Shown: positions 1-6,233, counted from the first letter of the stretch. The stretch: 7,523 bases of DNA from Desulfuromonadaceae bacterium GWC2_58_13 (GCA_001825565.1 MHXM01000052.1:1-7523); one strand, 5' to 3'. Translations and numbers: made by a program. Notes: generated by a model not told the origin, from the letters alone.

Positions 1-112
1 CTGCGCTCCGTTGGCGAAATCACCGAACTGGGCTTCCCACAGGGTCAGACCAAAAGCTGCGCTCCGTTGGCGAAATCACCGAACTGGGCTTCCCACAGGG
101 TCAGACCAAAAG
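1..112. repeat. Perfect 56-bp tandem duplication within sucA
   Basis: Bases 1-56 and 57-112 are identical and directly adjacent; the match ends at base 113. Both copies encode (on the minus strand) the stretch ending FGDFANGAQ of the E1 protein. Because 56 is not a multiple of three, reading out of the right copy into the left one shifts the frame and gives L-L-V and a TGA at 45-47. The left copy starts exactly at base 1, so the repeat could extend beyond the window. It may be a real recent duplication or an assembly artefact at a contig end; the sequence alone cannot decide. Confidence 0.97.
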
Positions 113-2036
113 GGGTTTCCATCGCGTAGCCGTAGTCAAAGCCAAGAACCGCCGCTTCCGAGAGGAGGCTGTTGTAGATGCTCAGCCTGGCCCCGTTCCG
201 ACCGGCATGGGCCAGGGGAAAGAGCGGTTTTCCGGTGGTGCTGTCGAACAGGGCGGCATGGCGGTGGTTAAAGGTGCCCCGCCGGCTGTCCTGCCCCGAG
301 AGGCGCACGCTCACTCCGTCGTGCAACAGGCTGGCGAAGGCCAGGGCTTCGCCGCCGCCCCAGTCGATGCCGTCGCCGCTTTCGAAGGCCTGGCGCCGGT
401 TCTCCATCAGTTTGGCGATTTTCGGATGGGGAGTGAAGTTTTCCGGGATGGTTGTGGCGATGCGACCGAGTTCGACCAGGATCTCCGCAGTCACCGCCGT
501 AGCGACCGGCTCCTCCGAATAGTCCCGTTCGATATCCCGCCATTTCCCCCGGAATCCCTCATCGACGGTCTTCTCTTCCGCGCCGAGACCCTGTTCGAGA
601 CAGGTGTTGACATCCTCCCGCATCCGGTCGAACTGTTCCCGGCTCAGCCCTTCTTCCTCCAGTCGGGCGGCGTAAAGTTCATGGACCGGTTTTCGGTTGC
701 GGATGGCTTCGTACATCACCGGTTGGGTGAAAAAGGGCTCGTCCCCCTCATTGTGGCCGTGACGGCGGTAGCAAATCAGTTCGATTACCACGTCCCGGCC
801 AAACCGTTGCCGGTAGTCGAATGCCAGATCGACGGCGAGCAGGGCGGCCTCGGGGTCTTCTCCATGGACGTGGAAAATCGGCACCGCCAACATCTTGGCC
901 ACGTCGGTGGCGTAGCGGGTGGAACGGGCATCGGCCGGCAGGGTGGTGAAGCCGATCTGGTTGTTGATCACCACGTGCATGGTCCCGCCGGTGCGGTACC
1001 CTTCGAGCTGCGACAGGTTGAGGGTTTCGGCCACCAGGCCCTGGCCGGCGAAGGCGGCGTCCCCGTGGAGCAGAACCGGCAACACCCGCAGCCGGCCGTT
1101 GTCGCCGTAACCATCCTGGCGGGCACGGCATTTGCCCTCGACCACCGGGTCGACCGCTTCAAGGTGGCTGGGATTGGAGGCCAAGGCCAGGTGGATGCGG
1201 CGCCCGTCCCTGGTTTCGATCTCGGTGGAGAAGCCCTGGTGGTATTTGACGTCGCCTTCGCCGACGAAGGCGTATTCGAGATTGTCCTCAAACTCGGCGA
1301 AAATGGTCGCGTAGGGTTTGCGGAAGATGTTGGCCAGTACATTCAGGCGACCGCGATGGGGCATGCCGAGCACCAGATCGGTGATGCCGCCCGCGGCGGC
1401 CCGGTTGACCAGATGGTCGAGCATGGGCAGGAGGGTTTCGGCACCCTCCAGGGAAAAACGTTTCTGCCCGAGGAATTTTTTATGCAGGAAGGTTTCGAAC
1501 GCCGCCGCCGCGGTCAGCTTCCAGAGGATGCGGGTTTTTTCCTCGAAGTTGAAGGAAGGGCGGTTGCGGTTCGGTTCCATCCGTTCCTTGAGCCATTGGC
1601 GCTCGGCCGGATCCTGGATGTGCATGAACTCAACGCCGATGGAGCGGCAGTAGGTCTGCTGGAGGATCGCGACGATTTCCCGCAGGGTGCCGCCGGGCTG
1701 AACGAAATTGCGTGTCGGAAAAAACGTCTCAAGGTCGCTTTCGCTCAGTTCGAATTCCGCCAGATCGAGCAGCGGGTGGGAGGTCGGACAGGAATGCAGG
1801 GGGTCGGTGCAGGCCAATAGGTGGCCGATATCGCGGTAACGGTAGATCAGCGACTGCACCGCCGATTGCTTGAATGCCATTCGCGGGTCGAGCCCCGCTG
1901 GAGGGACGGCCCGGCAGCCAAGGTCGAAGCCGGCAAAGTACGCCCGCCAGGACGAGGGAACGCTATGTGGCTGCTGTTGCCATTGTTGGTAGAGGAAATC
2001 AAGGTACGCCGGACTGATATGGCTTTCAAAACTCAC
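45..2036 (-). CDS. sucA: 2-oxoglutarate dehydrogenase E1 component, 3' end disrupted
   Basis: Thiamine-diphosphate-dependent E1 of the 2-oxoglutarate dehydrogenase complex: it decarboxylates 2-oxoglutarate and passes the succinyl group to lipoyl-E2 in the cytoplasmic TCA cycle. Numbered from the GTG at 2036: N-terminal E2-binding-type segment (PAYLDFLYQQW, about 10-20), HRGRLNVL at 227-234, KYHQG around 264-268, the cofactor-site segments LHGDAAFAGQG (about 323-333) and INNQIGFTT (357-365), then the start of the pyrimidine-binding domain with SGQDSRRGTFNHRHA near 580. The reading frame can extend to a TTG at 2078, but GTG 2036 is preferred: it gives the typical SFESHISPAYLDFLY start and has an AGAGAAAG-like Shine-Dalgarno. 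Only 663 residues are read, against about 930 in E. coli SucA, because the 56-bp duplication shifts the frame; the natural C-terminal region lies left of the window or is lost. The E2 gene, usually downstream, is not visible. Identity is very secure; intactness is not. Confidence 0.95.
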   Translation of the reverse strand: MSFESHISPAYLDFLYQQWQQQPHSVPSSWRAYFAGFDLGCRAVPPAGLDPRMAFKQSAVQSLIYRYRDIGHLLACTDPLHSCPTSHPLLDLAEFELSESDLETFFPTRNFVQPGGTLREIVAILQQTYCRSIGVEFMHIQDPAERQWLKERMEPNRNRPSFNFEEKTRILWKLTAAAAFETFLHKKFLGQKRFSLEGAETLLPMLDHLVNRAAAGGITDLVLGMPHRGRLNVLANIFRKPYATIFAEFEDNLEYAFVGEGDVKYHQGFSTEIETRDGRRIHLALASNPSHLEAVDPVVEGKCRARQDGYGDNGRLRVLPVLLHGDAAFAGQGLVAETLNLSQLEGYRTGGTMHVVINNQIGFTTLPADARSTRYATDVAKMLAVPIFHVHGEDPEAALLAVDLAFDYRQRFGRDVVIELICYRRHGHNEGDEPFFTQPVMYEAIRNRKPVHELYAARLEEEGLSREQFDRMREDVNTCLEQGLGAEEKTVDEGFRGKWRDIERDYSEEPVATAVTAEILVELGRIATTIPENFTPHPKIAKLMENRRQAFESGDGIDWGGGEALAFASLLHDGVSVRLSGQDSRRGTFNHRHAALFDSTTGKPLFPLAHAGRNGARLSIYNSLLSEAAVLGFDYGYAMETPFGLTLWEAQFGDFANGAQLLV

Positions 2037-2116
2037 GGGGCAACTTTCTCTGGATGGTCGGGGAGGGAACCGGTGCAACCCTGGTTTTTCGATCGGTTTG
2101 ACTCAAATGAAGTAGG

Positions 2117-2145
2117 AGTATAGCAAAGGGAATTTCACGTGGCAA
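2117..2145 (-). promoter_or_regulatory. Probable sigma70-type promoter of sucA
   Basis: On the minus strand a -35 box TTGCCA (2140-2145) and a -10 box TATACT (2117-2122) are separated by exactly 17 bases, close to consensus. Transcription would start near 2110, about 75 bases before the preferred GTG start of sucA. Inferred from sequence only. Confidence 0.7.
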
Positions 2146-2226
2146 ACGCACCGGAGCGAAAATCCCCCCTGGAATATGCCGGATGCTGTTCCCCTCAAGG
2201 AGCCATTTTTTTGGTCGATCGGTCGG

Positions 2227-2254
2227 TTGAATCTTCGAAGAGGAACGCTATACT
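2227..2254 (+). promoter_or_regulatory. Probable sigma70-type promoter of the 121-residue protein gene
   Basis: Plus-strand -35 box TTGAAT (2227-2232) and -10 box TATACT (2249-2254) with a 16-base spacer. The predicted start, near 2261, leaves a leader of about 77 bases before the ATG at 2338 and coincides with the left arm of the inverted repeat at 2261-2298. It is divergent from the sucA promoter, with about 80 bases between the two -35 boxes. Confidence 0.6.
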
Positions 2255-2260
2255 GAATTC

Positions 2261-2298
2261 AGAACCTGTTGAGTCTTCAATTAAGAACGACAGGTTCT
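2261..2298 (+). promoter_or_regulatory. Inverted repeat / 5' leader hairpin
   Basis: AGAACCTGT at 2261-2269 is the perfect reverse complement of ACAGGTTCT at 2290-2298. Adding a G-U and a G-C pair gives an 11-bp RNA stem with a loop of about 16 bases. It begins where the promoter at 2227-2254 should start transcription, so it could be an mRNA 5' stem-loop or a dimeric repressor operator. No T-run follows, so it is not a normal intrinsic terminator. The symmetry is seen directly; the role is inferred. Confidence 0.55.
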
Positions 2299-2337
2299 CC
2301 CGCGGGGAAATGAAAAATACAGGAAAGGAGATCGGCC

Positions 2338-2703
2338 ATGACAGGTGGTGAGATTCTTGGAAGACTTGAAACGGAACGACAGAACCAACATAAATTTATC
2401 AAATGGTGGCGGATTGAAAACGATTTCGCCGATTTTGAGCTGATCGATACATTCGTCGGCGGAGTGGATAAAAATCAGGTTTTCGCCGGCTACGAGCTCC
2501 TCGATATGGAGCAGATGTGGAATCTGCTTAAAACCCGTGCGCCTGCGCGGGTGAATCGCGAGGAGCGGAACCATGCCGATGTGATCGTCTGGGAACATCA
2601 CACCAAAAAGGGTGAGGTGAAAGAAGAAATCTGCCCCTTCATTCCCAAGTCGCTGATGACAATCATGGATGTGGAAACCCGGGGCAATGTGATTGATGGA
2701 TGA
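2338..2703 (+). CDS. Hypothetical protein, 121 residues
   Basis: I do not recognise this family. The gene has a strong Shine-Dalgarno (AAGGAG at 2325-2330, 7 bases before the ATG) and its own promoter upstream, which supports real expression. The product looks soluble: no signal peptide and no membrane segment. It has four tryptophans (W23, W24, W61, W85), a single cysteine (C99) and a charged histidine-containing stretch (NHADVIVWEHHTKK, about 78-91). Acidic and basic residues are mixed throughout. The codons appear more AT-rich than in the lip genes or sucA, which hints at a different history or weaker codon selection. It is the only plus-strand gene in the window and converges on the DUF4388 gene with four bases between stop codons. 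The gene itself is likely real; its function is unknown. Confidence 0.75.
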   Translation: MTGGEILGRLETERQNQHKFIKWWRIENDFADFELIDTFVGGVDKNQVFAGYELLDMEQMWNLLKTRAPARVNREERNHADVIVWEHHTKKGEVKEEICPFIPKSLMTIMDVETRGNVIDG

Positions 2704-2707
2704 TTTG

Positions 2708-3214
2708 TCAGAAGGTGCTGGTTTGCTGGTTTCGACTGAACAAAGGTGACTTGTTCAACCGGATCGATTTTTCGAGCGCTCCGGCAACCCGAATGCTGAT
2801 GGGACCTTTCTGAACCGACTGCGGCAAGTTGGCGGTGAGTGCGAAACTGCCAACTTGCCAGCACAGCGCGTCGGCCAACGCGATGATGATCAGTTGCGAG
2901 ATGGCCGTCTCAAGGGATTTCCGTTCAAAAACCTTTTCTTCCAACAAATCGGCGGTAAAGCGAACGCTGCGACGTTGACTGTCTTCCAGTAAAGACTGCA
3001 TACGGTTCAGATCCAGGCAGCCGATGCTGGATAAAAACTCGCCGATCCGTTCGCCGGCCTGGGTAGAGGTGACAAAAATAATGTCTCCATCACTGAAATA
3101 GAATTTTTTTTCAATGATTCCCTGGGCCACCCTGAGAACGCCGGATATTTTACGGGCTTCTATTCCGGCCACGATTTCCTGCAGTGGCATGAGTTCCAGT
3201 TCGCCAGCAACCAT
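2708..3214 (-). CDS. DUF4388 (PATAN-like) domain protein
   Basis: A 168-residue cytoplasmic protein without signal peptide or membrane segment. The first about 70 residues have the DUF4388 pattern: LMPLQEIVAGIEARKISGVL (8-27), then an amphipathic strand and the FYFSDGDIIFV segment (38-48), then GERIGEFLSSIGCL (54-67). DUF4388/PATAN domains are common in deltaproteobacterial signalling proteins, often joined to receiver or GTPase-linked modules; here the domain stands without a visible partner domain. The remainder (about 70-168) is mainly helical in appearance and unassigned. The ATG at 3214 follows a purine-rich AGGAAAGAGAAGA stretch. A role in signalling or protein interaction is inferred from the family only. 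It may be transcribed from the weak promoter at 3268-3297 or by read-through from trxB, 90 bases upstream. Confidence 0.65.
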   Translation of the reverse strand: MVAGELELMPLQEIVAGIEARKISGVLRVAQGIIEKKFYFSDGDIIFVTSTQAGERIGEFLSSIGCLDLNRMQSLLEDSQRRSVRFTADLLEEKVFERKSLETAISQLIIIALADALCWQVGSFALTANLPQSVQKGPISIRVAGALEKSIRLNKSPLFSRNQQTSTF

Positions 3215-3267
3215 CGATGGTCTTCTCTTTCCTTGAGCGGATTTTGTCCAACTCCCCCTTCGATTTT

Positions 3268-3297
3268 GTTATATCACTCTAATGGATGGGCCAGCAA
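3268..3297 (-). promoter_or_regulatory. Possible promoter of the DUF4388 gene
   Basis: Minus-strand TTGCTG (3292-3297) and TATAAC (3268-3273) with an 18-base spacer lie in the 90-base gap after trxB. The match is moderate. No terminator is visible after trxB, so read-through is the alternative. Confidence 0.35.
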
Positions 3298-3304
3298 GAA
3301 CATA

Positions 3305-4246
3305 TCATCCGGTGTGGCTTTCGAGGTAGCGTTCGGCTTGCAGGGCCGCCATACAGCCGGTGCCGGCGGCCGTGATGGCCTGGCGGAAGTGGGGATCCTG
3401 CACGTCCCCGGCGGCAAAAATCCCGGGAAGACTGGTTTCCGTCCCGTTGTGGGTGACCAGGTAGCCGTCCTTATCCATCTCTAGTTGGTTTTTGAACAGG
3501 TCGGTGTTGGGCGAATGGCCGATGGCAACGAACAGGCCGTCGCAGCGGAACTCTTCTTCGGTGGTGCTGCCCAGATGGCGCAGGCGGACACCATGCACGC
3601 CTTGCTGGGAATCACCCAGAATGGCGGTGACCACGGTTTTCCAGCGGAATTCAATCTTTTCGTTTTCCCGGACCCGTTGCTCCAGGGCGGCCGAGGCTCG
3701 CAAACTGTCGCGGCGATGAACGACCGTTACTTTCGAGGCGAAGCGGGTCAGGAACGAGGCCTCTTCCATGGCGGTATCTCCGCCGCCGACCACCACCACC
3801 TGTTTGTCCCGGTAAAAGAACCCGTCGCAGGTGGCGCACACCGAAACCCCCCGGCCGTACAGCTCCCACTCGTTGGGCAGATTCAGCATGCGCGGCGAGG
3901 CCCCGGTGGCAATGATCAGGGTGCGGCATCGCAGCAGGCGATCGTCGATCCAGAGCTTGAAGGGAGTTTCGCTCAGCTCGGCCCGGGTCACCACGCCGTC
4001 GACGAACCGGGTGCCGAAACGGCGGGCCTGGGCTTCCATCTGTTGCATCAGTTCGGGACCGTCGACCCCTTCGGCGAAGCCGGGAAAATTGTCGACCTTG
4101 GTGGTGGTGGTGAGCTGGCCTCCGGGCTGGCCGCCGGCGATCAGCAGCGGACAGCAGCTGCTGCGGGCCGCGTAAATGGCTGCGGTGAGGCCGGCCGGGC
4201 CGGAGCCGAGGATGATGGTGTCGTGGATGCTAGCGGTTTCTGGCAT
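3305..4246 (-). CDS. trxB: Thioredoxin reductase (NADPH, FAD)
   Basis: Low-molecular-weight thioredoxin reductase: it moves electrons from NADPH through FAD and a redox-active disulfide to thioredoxin in the cytoplasm. The 313-residue product has the full set of family signatures: FAD-binding GSGPAG (14-19), GGQPGGQL (38-45), IIATGA (111-116), the active-site CATC (137-140), the NADPH-binding VVVGGGDTAMEEA (151-163) with HRRD (177-180), and GIFAAGD (275-281). The length is normal. The frame stays open upstream to 4354, but ATG 4246 is chosen because GAGGAG (4254-4259) sits 7 bases before it and the protein then begins as family members do. It overlaps the end of lipA by 17 bases and is the last gene of the rubredoxin-ferredoxin-lipB-lipA-trxB cluster. 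HRRD favours NADPH rather than NADH. A ferredoxin-dependent type is unlikely given the intact NADPH motifs. Confidence 0.94.
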   Translation of the reverse strand: MPETASIHDTIILGSGPAGLTAAIYAARSSCCPLLIAGGQPGGQLTTTTKVDNFPGFAEGVDGPELMQQMEAQARRFGTRFVDGVVTRAELSETPFKLWIDDRLLRCRTLIIATGASPRMLNLPNEWELYGRGVSVCATCDGFFYRDKQVVVVGGGDTAMEEASFLTRFASKVTVVHRRDSLRASAALEQRVRENEKIEFRWKTVVTAILGDSQQGVHGVRLRHLGSTTEEEFRCDGLFVAIGHSPNTDLFKNQLEMDKDGYLVTHNGTETSLPGIFAAGDVQDPHFRQAITAAGTGCMAALQAERYLESHTG

Positions 4247-5111
4247 GCTGGGACTCCTCGAATTGTTCTTCGGCATGGTAGGAAGAACGGACCAGCGGCC
4301 CGGATTCGACATGGGCGAAACCGAGCCGGAGCCCTTCTTCCTTGAACTCGGCAAATTCCTCGGGGGGAACGTACCGCTGCACCGGGTGGTGGCGACGGGT
4401 CGGCGCCAGGTACTGGCCGATGGTCAGCAGCGAACAGCCGCTGGCCAGCAGGTCGACCATGACCTGCAACACCTCGTCGCGGTTTTCTCCCATTCCCAGC
4501 ATGATTCCCGATTTTATTTGCAGGCCGGGCCGCTGGCGCCGAGCTTCGGCGAGCAGGGCGAGCGAGCGGTGGTAATTGGCGCCTTGGCGGACGATGGGAT
4601 AAAGCCGCGGGACCGTCTCGATGTTGTGGCCGAGAACGTCCGGATCGCTTTCAATGATGACGGCGAGAGCTTCATGGTTACCGACCAGATCGGGGATCAG
4701 CAGCTCGATTCGACATCGTGGAGACCGTTGCCGGATGGCTTTGACCAAGTGGGCGAAGTGACCGGCGCCGCCGTCCGCCAGGTCGTCGCGGGTAACCGAG
4801 GTGATGACGGCGTGTTTGAGCTCGAGTTCGGCAATGGCGGCGGCCACCTTGCCCGGTTCGTCCGGGTCGACGGCGCCGGGACGGCCCTCGCTGACGTTAC
4901 AGAAAGCACAGTTGCGGGTGCAGATGTCGCCGAGAATCATAAAGGTGGCGGTACCGCGATTCCAGCACTCGCCCTGGTTGGGGCAGGCGGCGCTGCGACA
5001 CACCGAGTGCAGCCCTTGGCTGCGGTGAAAACGGTCGATGCGGGCGAAATTAGGGCCGCCGGGCATGCGGACCTTGAGCCAGTCAGGTTTGCGGATAGGG
5101 GGGGAAGTCAT
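4230..5111 (-). CDS. lipA: Lipoyl synthase (radical SAM)
   Basis: LipA inserts two sulfur atoms at C6 and C8 of the octanoyl group on lipoyl domains and the H protein, completing lipoate. The 293-residue product carries both cluster motifs: the auxiliary [4Fe-4S] cysteines C38, C43 and C49 (CX4CX5C), and the radical SAM cysteines C64, C68 and C71 (CX3CX2C). The C-terminal RSSYHA (275-280) supplies the serine that ligates the auxiliary cluster. TSVTRDDLADGGA (about 104-116) and SGIMLGMGE (201-209) are also typical. The length matches the family. ATG 5111 lies inside the end of lipB (29-base overlap) behind AGGAA, with a short spacer, suggesting translational coupling. The auxiliary cluster is the known sulfur donor and is consumed in turnover; the reductant is typically flavodoxin or ferredoxin, and a ferredoxin gene lies just upstream of lipB. 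Confidence 0.96.
   Translation of the reverse strand: MTSPPIRKPDWLKVRMPGGPNFARIDRFHRSQGLHSVCRSAACPNQGECWNRGTATFMILGDICTRNCAFCNVSEGRPGAVDPDEPGKVAAAIAELELKHAVITSVTRDDLADGGAGHFAHLVKAIRQRSPRCRIELLIPDLVGNHEALAVIIESDPDVLGHNIETVPRLYPIVRQGANYHRSLALLAEARRQRPGLQIKSGIMLGMGENRDEVLQVMVDLLASGCSLLTIGQYLAPTRRHHPVQRYVPPEEFAEFKEEGLRLGFAHVESGPLVRSSYHAEEQFEESQHARNR
4254..4259 (-). promoter_or_regulatory. Ribosome binding site fixing the trxB start
   Basis: GAGGAG, 7 bases before ATG 4246, lies inside the 3' end of lipA. It is the reason for rejecting the upstream in-frame start at 4354. Confidence 0.8.
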
Positions 5112-5772
5112 AAGTTCCTGCGTAATGTAAATCGAATACGGCGGTAAATGAACGGATAATCTGTTCGCTTACCAAAAAGGTTTCCAGCGGCCGCCCCAGT
5201 ATTTGCTCCATGGAAGTCATGCGGACATCGGGGATTCCGCAGGGGATCATGGTGGCAAAACCGTCGAGGTCGGTGTTGATATTGAGAGCGAAGCCGTGCC
5301 AGCTCACCCAGTTCCGCACGGCAACGCCGATGGAAGCGATTTTCCGCCCCTCCACCCAGACCCCGGTGTGACGGGGATGCCGCGATGCCGCCAGGTCGAA
5401 GGCGGCGAGGGTATCGATCAATACCGTTTCCAGCGAGCGCAAGTAACGGTGCAGGTCGCGTTGTACCAAATCAAGGCCAATGATCGGATAGCCGACCAAC
5501 TGCCCCGGACCGTGGAAAGTCACCATGCCGCCCCGGCTGACCGGCAGGCAGTCGATGCCGCGGGCGGCTAGCTCCGCCGCCGGATACAATAGATGTTCGG
5601 GGCGGGCCGAGCGGCCCAGCGTAACGACCGGATCGTGTTCGAGCAGCACCAGCAATTCGTCGCTTCCCCGGCGGCGCTTCTCCACCAGCGCCTGCTGCAA
5701 AAGCAGACCTTCCCGGTAGCTCAGCCGGCCGGGGCAGAGGGTGCGCAGGTTGCGTTCCGGCCGTTGGCTCAC
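5083..5772 (-). CDS. lipB: Octanoyl-[ACP]:protein N-octanoyltransferase
   Basis: LipB transfers octanoate from acyl carrier protein to the conserved lysine of lipoyl domains through a thioester enzyme intermediate; this is the first step of endogenous lipoate synthesis. In the 229-residue product, RGGMVTFHGPGQ (80-91) is the family signature, GRKIASIG (142-149) contains the catalytic lysine K144, WHGFALNIN (158-166) is typical, and IPCGI (176-180) carries the catalytic cysteine C178. The length is usual. The start is a GTG at 5772, just past the ferredoxin stop codon (one base between), with GGGAAG about 6 bases upstream. The 3' end overlaps lipA by 29 bases. Motifs match LipB rather than the LplA or LipM ligase/transferase types. 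Confidence 0.95.
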   Translation of the reverse strand: MSQRPERNLRTLCPGRLSYREGLLLQQALVEKRRRGSDELLVLLEHDPVVTLGRSARPEHLLYPAAELAARGIDCLPVSRGGMVTFHGPGQLVGYPIIGLDLVQRDLHRYLRSLETVLIDTLAAFDLAASRHPRHTGVWVEGRKIASIGVAVRNWVSWHGFALNINTDLDGFATMIPCGIPDVRMTSMEQILGRPLETFLVSEQIIRSFTAVFDLHYAGTYDFPPYPQT

Positions 5773-5773
5773 C

Positions 5774-5965
5774 TTAATCTTCCCAGTGGATACAGGCCAC
5801 CGGGCAGGCGTCGATGGCTTCCTGGATTACGTCTTCACTGGCGCCGCGTGGATCGTAGACCTCGGCGACCCCCGCGTCGTTCATGCGAAAGACATCGGGA
5901 ACCGTATCCGCGCAGAGATTGCAGCTGATGCAGGCATCCTGGTCAACAAAAAGTATTCGAGGCAT
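5774..5965 (-). CDS. Small [4Fe-4S] ferredoxin
   Basis: A 63-residue acidic electron carrier of the single-cluster type found in Desulfovibrio-like and other anaerobes. Cysteines C12, C15 and C18 (ACISCNLC) plus C54 (followed by P) are the expected ligands of one [4Fe-4S] cluster. A further cysteine, C58 (CPVACI), sits where a disulfide partner or second-cluster remnant is found in relatives. The frame is open upstream to 6049, but that extension would cover the rubredoxin 3' end. ATG 5965 has AAGGGAA (5972-5978) 6 bases before it and starts at MPRILFVDQ, as in the family. It lies 13 bases after rubredoxin and directly before lipB, so supplying electrons to LipA is a reasonable inference but is not shown. 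Confidence 0.92.
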   Translation of the reverse strand: MPRILFVDQDACISCNLCADTVPDVFRMNDAGVAEVYDPRGASEDVIQEAIDACPVACIHWED

Positions 5966-5978
5966 TGCCGATTCCCTT

Positions 5979-6137
5979 TCAGGCGGGCTCGAAATCATCC
6001 TTGCCGGCGCCGCAGACCGGGCAGACCCAGTCGTGGGGCAAGTCGGCAAAGGCGGTTCCCGCGGGGATTCCGCCGGCGGCGTCCCCTTCGGCGGGATCGT
6101 AAATATAGTCGCAGATTGTGCAGCGATATTTCTCCAT
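5979..6137 (-). CDS. Rubredoxin
   Basis: A 52-residue one-iron electron carrier. The four iron-binding cysteines are C6 and C9 (CTIC) and C39 and C42 (CPVCG), with the usual DYIYDPAEGD (10-19) and aromatic core residues. The length is typical (50-55). The frame opens upstream to 6224, but ATG 6137 has a perfect AGGAGG (6143-6148) 5 bases before it. Rubredoxins serve as partners of rubrerythrins, oxygen and superoxide reductases, or other redox enzymes in anaerobes; none of those partners is in the window. It is the first gene of the redox-lipoate cluster. Confidence 0.96.
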   Translation of the reverse strand: MEKYRCTICDYIYDPAEGDAAGGIPAGTAFADLPHDWVCPVCGAGKDDFEPA

Positions 6138-6142
6138 GCTGG

Positions 6143-6148
6143 CCTCCT
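6143..6148 (-). promoter_or_regulatory. Ribosome binding site fixing the rubredoxin start
   Basis: A perfect AGGAGG, 5 bases before ATG 6137. It rules out the longer in-frame start at 6224. Confidence 0.85.
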
Positions 6149-6178
6149 GACATGACCACGGGAATATGACCCTTAACC

Positions 6179-6206
6179 ATTCTATTTCATTTCCCGGTTC
6201 TGGCAA
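6179..6206 (-). promoter_or_regulatory. Probable promoter of the rubredoxin-ferredoxin-lipB-lipA-trxB cluster
   Basis: Minus-strand TTGCCA (6201-6206) and TAGAAT (6179-6184) with a 16-base spacer. The transcript would start near 6172, about 35 bases before the rubredoxin ATG. The same -35 hexamer occurs at the sucA promoter. Later gaps in the cluster are 13 bases or less, or overlaps, so this one promoter could serve all five genes. Confidence 0.6.
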
Positions 6207-6233
6207 GTTGCGGGGGTGGGGCAATCGCGCGAA

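Noticed and set aside
207..1820. Long open frame (537 codons) on the plus strand
   Set aside because: It is fully antisense to sucA, which has strong family motifs. The translation is low-complexity G/V/D/H-rich text typical of a mirror frame in GC-rich DNA.
2037..2078. Longer SucA start at TTG 2078
   Set aside because: It adds a basic, proline-rich segment not expected in the family; the GTG at 2036 has better context and a typical N-terminus.
4247..4354. N-terminal extension of TrxB from ATG 4354
   Set aside because: It lies wholly inside lipA, has no family similarity, and a good Shine-Dalgarno supports ATG 4246.
3485..5147. Plus-strand open frames of 286 and 323 codons (3485-4345 and 4176-5147)
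   Set aside because: Antisense shadows of trxB and lipA, with no recognisable domain and no ribosome binding site that stands out.
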